64,000 nt of DNA, taken from Coffea arabica. Taxonomy: Eukaryota; Streptophyta; Magnoliopsida; Gentianales; Rubiaceae. Where the stretch lies: positions 10,682,001 to 10,746,000 of the forward strand of contig NC_092312.1 of NCBI RefSeq assembly GCF_036785885.1. Direction: 5' to 3'. The translations under genes were made by a program, and so were the position numbers. A model generated the notes under the pieces. The model ran no database searches. It was not told the origin of the DNA and was given only the letters and a program-made list of their open reading frames with translations. Shown piece after piece: positions 59,101 through 64,000 of this stretch (position 1 is its first letter; the number at the start of each line of letters is the position of its first letter).

Positions 59101-60053
59101 CGGTGCACCTGAGCAATACTTCCAGATGCTACAGGTACTTCCTCAAAGTCATCAAAGATTTCAGTTAGCTTTCGGCCAAAAGCCCTTTCAATAGTCTTTT
59201 TAGTGTATGCAAAGCTATGTTCGGGTGCTTTGGTGTGAAGCTTGGAAAGCTCAGCACATAAATCTCTCGGAAAAAGATCTGGCCGTGAAGCAGCCCACTG
59301 ACCCCATTTTATGAAAGCAGGACCTGCCCTTTCCAGCGTTTGATGGACAAGCTGAAGCCACACTTTCCTGTACCGAGGTCCAAAATAATCCACAAACGGA
59401 GCCATGGAAATGCTTGGTGAAAACAAAATCGCCAGATACAGGGCGCGAAGCAACAAAACAATCCCTTGTAATACAGCAAGGACCACTTTGACAACAAAAA
59501 TATGCCCATCCTGAGCCCGCATGTATATTGTATTCCTTGGCTGAAAGAAATTCACGTCTACAGGGGCTTGTGCCCATGCTAAATTTCTTCCAAAAGCCAA
59601 GGCGAACATTCCAGGCATAACCACATAAGAGCGGCTCAATGCTAAGCTAACTGCCTGAGCAATCCGACTGATTGGCTGTGGAGTTCCTGTATTGCAGGAA
59701 GGTCTCCGGACAAAACTTTTCCAAGCAAGTTGGGCACGCTGTGCTAGTGTCCTACCAGGTGACACTGCTGAAAACTTCTTGACAAACCCGCTATGGGTCT
59801 GATTTCTAGCTCCCCACAATGAAGATGAAACTGGTCTCCTAGCAGGAAGCCCATACTGTGAATATAGTCTATAATTCTGTGAATATAATCCTGGTCTAAA
59901 AAGTGGTCCATATTGCAACCCATCAGAGTATATAATGGTCGACTGATTCTGACGTACAGATTGCACACCTCTCTTAACACTTCTAACCGTCAAGAATCTG
60001 CATTCCCACAAACAGAGCTTAAAAAGGCGGTAATATATCCAGATTCCTCTCAT
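56189..60053 (-). CDS. ABC1/UbiB-family atypical kinase (ADCK2-like), probably mitochondrial
   Basis: Four coding exons on the minus strand: 60053-58659, 58266-57997, 57478-57323 and 56308-56189, joining in frame to 646 aa. Family signatures: KWGQ (residues 249-252) followed by RPDLFP, the Ala/Gly loop SGSIAQVH (310-317), VAVKV with K338, QVDLAREA (387-394, in place of the usual ExD...EA), catalytic-loop-like HADMHPGN (471-478), and VDVG (503-506) in the DFG position. The N-terminus is rich in Arg and Ser with few acidic residues, as in a mitochondrial targeting sequence, and a hydrophobic stretch lies at about 185-215. ABC1/UbiB proteins support ubiquinone metabolism and lipid homeostasis; the ADCK2-like pattern fits best. 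Exon junctions are all in phase 0. A 5' UTR exon probably lies near 60480-60600, since its frames do not join to the ORF. Confidence 0.93.
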
Positions 60054-60620
60054 TTTGCTCTATAACATAATAAAAAGCATGAGAAACAATTACTGGGTTG
60101 AATGGTTTGCTAACCTTGTCCCAAAGAGTAGGAACAAAAAAAGAATGATACGTAGTGAATCAAATCCATATTCTAAGCTAGAGAACTACAAACACTAATA
60201 ATTTAAACCCTGAAGGCCTATCTCATCAGAAGGTCCATATTCTAATGGCCAGAAACCAACCAGAGCACCTCACCATACAATGCTAGAACCCCTCTTACTT
60301 TCCACATGGGCAAAGCATAAATTTGAAGTAATTTGGGGGCCCAATAGCAATATCCACAACAAAATTCAGAAATAATAGAAACTAATGATTTTGCCCATCA
60401 CATCCGATTAGTTATAATCAACGAATAATCAAATACGAAACCAGAAAGTGGGGGAAAGGGAAGACAATTGGAAGGCGGAGGCGAAAGAGGAGGGGCGAAC
60501 CTTGACATGGCGAAGAGACGGTAAACGAATGAAGACATGAGAGGTCTAGGGAGCGGCTACAGCTACGGCGGCAGAGGAGGCTAAGATCGGCGACGAGCAT
60601 TTTCTACGGAGGATTATCGG
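60054..60620 (-). promoter_or_regulatory. Leader intron and probable 5' UTR exon of the ABC1-kinase gene
   Basis: A GC-rich stretch at about 60480-60600 ends in a plausible donor (TCAAG|GTTCGCC on the minus strand), and a TTATAG acceptor lies just before the ATG. Both upstream ATG frames in that exon hit stops soon after joining, so it is most likely untranslated. Confidence 0.5.
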
Positions 60621-61132
60621 CGGCGGACGATATATTTGAACCATGCGGTTCATAAACAAAAACTAAACCCTCCCAGAATTAAGGAAAAACATATTGCCCA
60701 ATAATATTCCACTTCTGTATTACTTCTATTATTAGGTGTCTGGATTTATTTATTTAGTTTTGATATCTTCTTGTCTACGTTGATACTTGAAAGAAAGTTT
60801 CTTTTTGACTCGGACAACTCAGCTATGGTTCTTTCTTCTTTTTGGGCGTAAGACCTAGGCCGAGAATAGTATTCAAGCTGGGCGGCGGCGAAACAACGCC
60901 ATTGGAAATTAGAAGGAAAGAAACCCAAATGTAAATCTAGAAACAGAATCGATTGTTTTTTTGTGAAATTAAAAATAAAAAATGAAATATTAGTTGGGTC
61001 AGGGTTGGACCAAAGACCGAGGGTTCGAGCCCATGGTCGGTGCTGGTCTAATTGACTTCGCCGACGCGGCTCAGTTAAAGCTAGAATTGGGGACAAACAA
61101 GGACACGTATCCTTAGGTACGGCTGATTGCGA
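60621..61132. other. Intergenic sequence, no gene seen
   Basis: Upstream of the ABC1-kinase gene. The small minus-strand ORF 60746-61096 has no recognisable family. Confidence 0.4.
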
Positions 61133-61662
61133 GCCGACAGCTTGGTCAACGCTCGGTTCAAACTCGATTTTCGAGCCTCAGCTTGAATAGCTTGAGCGGG
61201 CATGTAAGTGGTGTATTTTTTAATTTAAATAATATATATCTTTTTAAATATGAAATTACCACTAAAGATTTATGCTTGCAAATAATTTACAAGATGATTT
61301 GTATACTTAATAAAATTTTTTGATGGCAAAAAGGTAATAGAATTTGAAATAAATATAATCTAATTCCATTTTCCATGTCTTGAGCTTAAATGCTCAAAAA
61401 TGGGATCTAATCGAACTTTTATACTTAAAAGCAGCATCAAGTACTCGAGCTCGATATGACTCGTTTTTTACTCGAGTCATATTGAGTTGAGTTCGGGTTT
61501 TTTTTATCATTTCATTGAGTCGAGTTCAATTTCCAATTTTTGAATTCGATCAACCTCGAACTCGAGTCAAGTAAGGTGAGCTCGAGTCAAATATGATGCT
61601 AATAGTGTTCGAGTCGAACTTGAATATAACATTATTCAAACTCGACTCGTATACACCCTACC
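61133..61662. repeat. Decayed CTCGAG/GAGCTCGAG-rich element
   Basis: Recurrent ACTCGAGCTCGA, GAGTCGAGTT and CGAACTCGAGTCAAG units as in the element at 15177-15664, here less regular. The right end ACTCGACTCGTATACACCCT is typical of this repeat type. Boundaries approximate. Confidence 0.5.
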
Positions 61663-62047
61663 CTCAGGGACCTAGGAATGAGGTAGGAGTTAGATTTTTC
61701 TCCCCCTGTATTAAATAGGGTAGGAGGCAAGGCTGCATACCCCCACCTTATCCTCCATCCCGCTACTGCCTATACTTTAATGCTATAATATTATTATTAT
61801 ATAAATATATTGTATGAAATAAATAACATGTTATGTTATTATGATAAAATGATGTAATTTTTTTTGCTAAAATTTCAAAATAGTGATTAATAAAACTATT
61901 AATAGATCTATATAAATTGAAAAAATTAAATTAAGTAAAAAATAATAATAATGATAGTGAGAAGGCAAAGGTACACCCACAAGAATATTGGAGCCCGGTA
62001 AGGGCGGGGCAGGACAGCGAGCGTGGGGGCCGGGGCGGTGGAGAGGA
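61663..62047. other. Intergenic sequence, no gene seen
   Basis: AT-rich, then a GGGGC-rich stretch near 61995-62040. No feature supported. Confidence 0.35.
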
Positions 62048-62057
62048 GTATTGTAAA

Positions 62058-62960
62058 GAGTTTATTGCCAAAATAACACTCTTGTTAAAAAATATTCTCA
62101 ATGTGATTTACTTTCAAAATTTATTCCCATAATGATGTTATAGTTGCCATCTAGTTATCCTGATTACCATGCACGATAACAAGAAAAGAAAGTTCAAATC
62201 TAATTTAAAGTATCCAACATGAATTAAAATTTTAAATTTTTTTATTACAGAGGCACAAGAAGATTGCATAACTTTTATAATTTCTTTATAAATATTTAAA
62301 ATAAATTCTACCATTATTGACCTTGCTATTATTGGACTCTAATTTTTTAAAAATGTATCAAACCTATTGCATATATATTTTTTAAAAAATAAATTTTAAA
62401 AATACAAAAGTTGCAACAAAAATTTCAACAAAAATTGTAAGCAATTAAAAAACTTCAAGACTATCATATTTATTTATGTTATCATTCCTACTCCTTAAAA
62501 AGACACGAGAATAATTTTCATTTGCCTTGAGATTATCAACTCAAGAAGCATATTTTTTAGATGCTGTTAATATAAATATTGATTTCTTAGAATTACGAGT
62601 GTGTTTGGATTGAAGATTATTTCACTTTATTTACACACACTGACTTGCTTATATCATCAACACATTTTTCAATCACATTTTTATCTCACATACATCATAT
62701 CAAAAAAAGTGCTACCGTAAAAATATCTCAAATATAGGTTTGACAAGGGAAAGATAATGAAACAAAAAAATGCGGGAAGATTTAGAAAGAAAATTGGAGA
62801 AGATATTAGATGAAAAAGAGAAATGGAATGTGCTTTTATCTCCATCCTGACACATATACTGCCTAAGTGGCAAAAAAAAGGATTATAAAGGTAATATATT
62901 ATAAAAATAGATTACTTTGGGTATATGTTTTGGAATAAGAGTTATTTTGGCAATAAACTC
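62058..62960. mobile_element. Non-autonomous DNA transposon (Mutator-like, tentative)
   Basis: Left end GAGTTTATTGCCAAAATAAC (62058-62077) has its exact complement at 62941-62960. It is flanked by GTATTGTAAA (62048-62057) and GTATTGTAGA (62961-62970), a 9-of-10 direct repeat of the length made by Mutator-like elements. The 903-bp interior has no transposase. A nested GTGTTTGGATTG-type repeat lies near 62600-62745. Confidence 0.8.
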
Positions 62961-62970
62961 GTATTGTAGA

Positions 62971-64000
62971 ACGGGGGCAATTTTGGAGTCGGGCGTTGCA
63001 TCCCTTGCTAGGACTTCAGTTGATTGGATCTGGGACAGGAGTTTGGACTTCGATTAGGTCGGTTGACCAAGTATGTGCTTCGGTAAGAGATTATTTGAAA
63101 ATTATTTTTAAATAATATTTTAATATTTTCGTGATGTGATATATATAAAATTTAAAAATTTTAAAAATGATAAAAAATGTATTGTGATAAATCTCTTTTT
63201 TTTTTGGTCAAATGATGAGCTATCCTAACAAATACTTGTCTCGATAAAACAAAATGAAAAAGGATTTTTTTTCTGTCTACATAATAGGGGTGCAATCACT
63301 ATATTAATCACTTTATTATTTGGGCTTGGCTCCCATTGTAACTTCTTGTCCTTCATTGGGCTAGATGAGTGCAGTTACAAATTTTTGAATTCGTACTTGA
63401 GTTGATGTGAATGATGCACTATATTTATTTATTTATTTATATAAGTATAATTAATCTCGAAGAGCATTTTGATATTCAAGATGTGCTTGGTCGTAGCCGA
63501 GTTAACTTGAATTTTAGAGTTTAATATCACTATCTATTTATGCTTTTCATGGATTATATTTTACGGTTGCAATATATTTTTATTTTTTGAAAAAAAGTTT
63601 CCTGTTTAGATGACTATTTTTATAACTTTTTGTAGGAAAATGTATTGTAACAATTTAATGCATATGGGGTAAAATGGATATTGAAAAGTGCATTCACGAA
63701 AAATGTAAATTTTTTTTAAAAAAAAAAAAAATCACAATCCAAACTATGAAATCCATTTTTATTTTTCCTTCTTTTGGTTAGAGAAAATGACGGTCATGTG
63801 GCCATTTCGGAAACTACAAAAAGTGGGAGTACCATGTAAATTGATAGTTCAATATTGGAGTTTTTTTTTATTTTTATTTCCCCCCCTAACATTAATTATA
63901 TGGAGTTATGGACTGTTCGAGTTGAATCATAGAAAAGTGAAACATTATCTGTAACATTAAAAGTTTTTGGACTAGAAAACGGGAATTCAAGTCAAATCAA
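62971..64000. other. Intergenic sequence, no gene seen
   Basis: AT-rich. The phrase ATGTATTGTGAT/ATGTATTGTAAC and an AAATCACAATCCAAAC ending near 63730-63745 look like pieces of the GTGTTTGGATTG repeat family, but boundaries cannot be set. Confidence 0.4.

Noticed and set aside
60418..60600. 60-codon ORF as an N-terminal coding exon of the ABC1-kinase gene
   Set aside because: When joined to the main exon its frame meets a stop within about 15 codons; a 5' UTR exon fits better.
1..64000. tRNA, rRNA or CRISPR loci
   Set aside because: No cloverleaf-capable tRNA gene, rRNA segment or regularly spaced repeat array was seen. The only tRNA-like boxes belong to SINE copies.

Overview
The window is nuclear DNA of a flowering plant, most likely a eudicot. 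It is AT-rich, with long introns, large intergenic spaces full of LTR, hAT-like, MITE and SINE debris, and plant-specific gene types (WRC-domain JmjC protein, plant-type ENT transporters, plant-like SYF1 and ABC1 kinase). I cannot name the species. Exon coordinates were worked out by hand from reading frames and splice signals; there is no transcript evidence.

Layout. 1-4.4 kb: decayed LTR-retroelement remnant with a broken ORF, flanked by clusters of a 16-nt palindrome. 4.5-11.3 kb: telomere-like tandem repeats, a truncated copy of an RNase H gene with its promoter (second copy about 16.7 kb away), fold-back elements and short tandem repeats. 11.4-19.8 kb: two tandem nine-exon equilibrative nucleotide transporter genes (+ strand). 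20-22 kb: nested DNA elements with SINE copies and a small hAT-like element with clear target-site duplications. 22.1-23.3 kb: the intact RNase H-domain gene. 25-25.8 kb: an inverted-repeat element carrying a SINE. 27.2-32.5 kb: the splicing factor SYF1 (- strand). 33.7-39.0 kb: a complete, young Ty3 chromovirus with one 1526-aa gag-pol ORF, LTRs, PBS, PPT and a perfect 5-bp target duplication. 39.9-43 kb: a MITE and a hAT transposase remnant. 46.5-54.1 kb: an 11-exon WRC/RING-like/JmjC gene (+ strand). 56.2-60.1 kb: an ABC1/ADCK2-type mitochondrial kinase-like gene (- strand). 60.7-64 kb: repeats, including an inverted-repeat element with a 10-bp target duplication.

The genes do not form a pathway; this is ordinary plant gene order. 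The points most worth attention are: (1) the JmjC protein has lost both iron-binding histidines (Cys and Tyr in their place) and is probably a pseudo-demethylase, with a transmembrane-like segment encoded by an in-frame, GT...AG-bounded 147-nt stretch; (2) the RNase H gene was duplicated with its promoter, and the second copy stops just before the first catalytic Asp, at the edge of a MITE; (3) one of the two ENT genes appears to need a GC-AG intron where its twin uses GT-AG.
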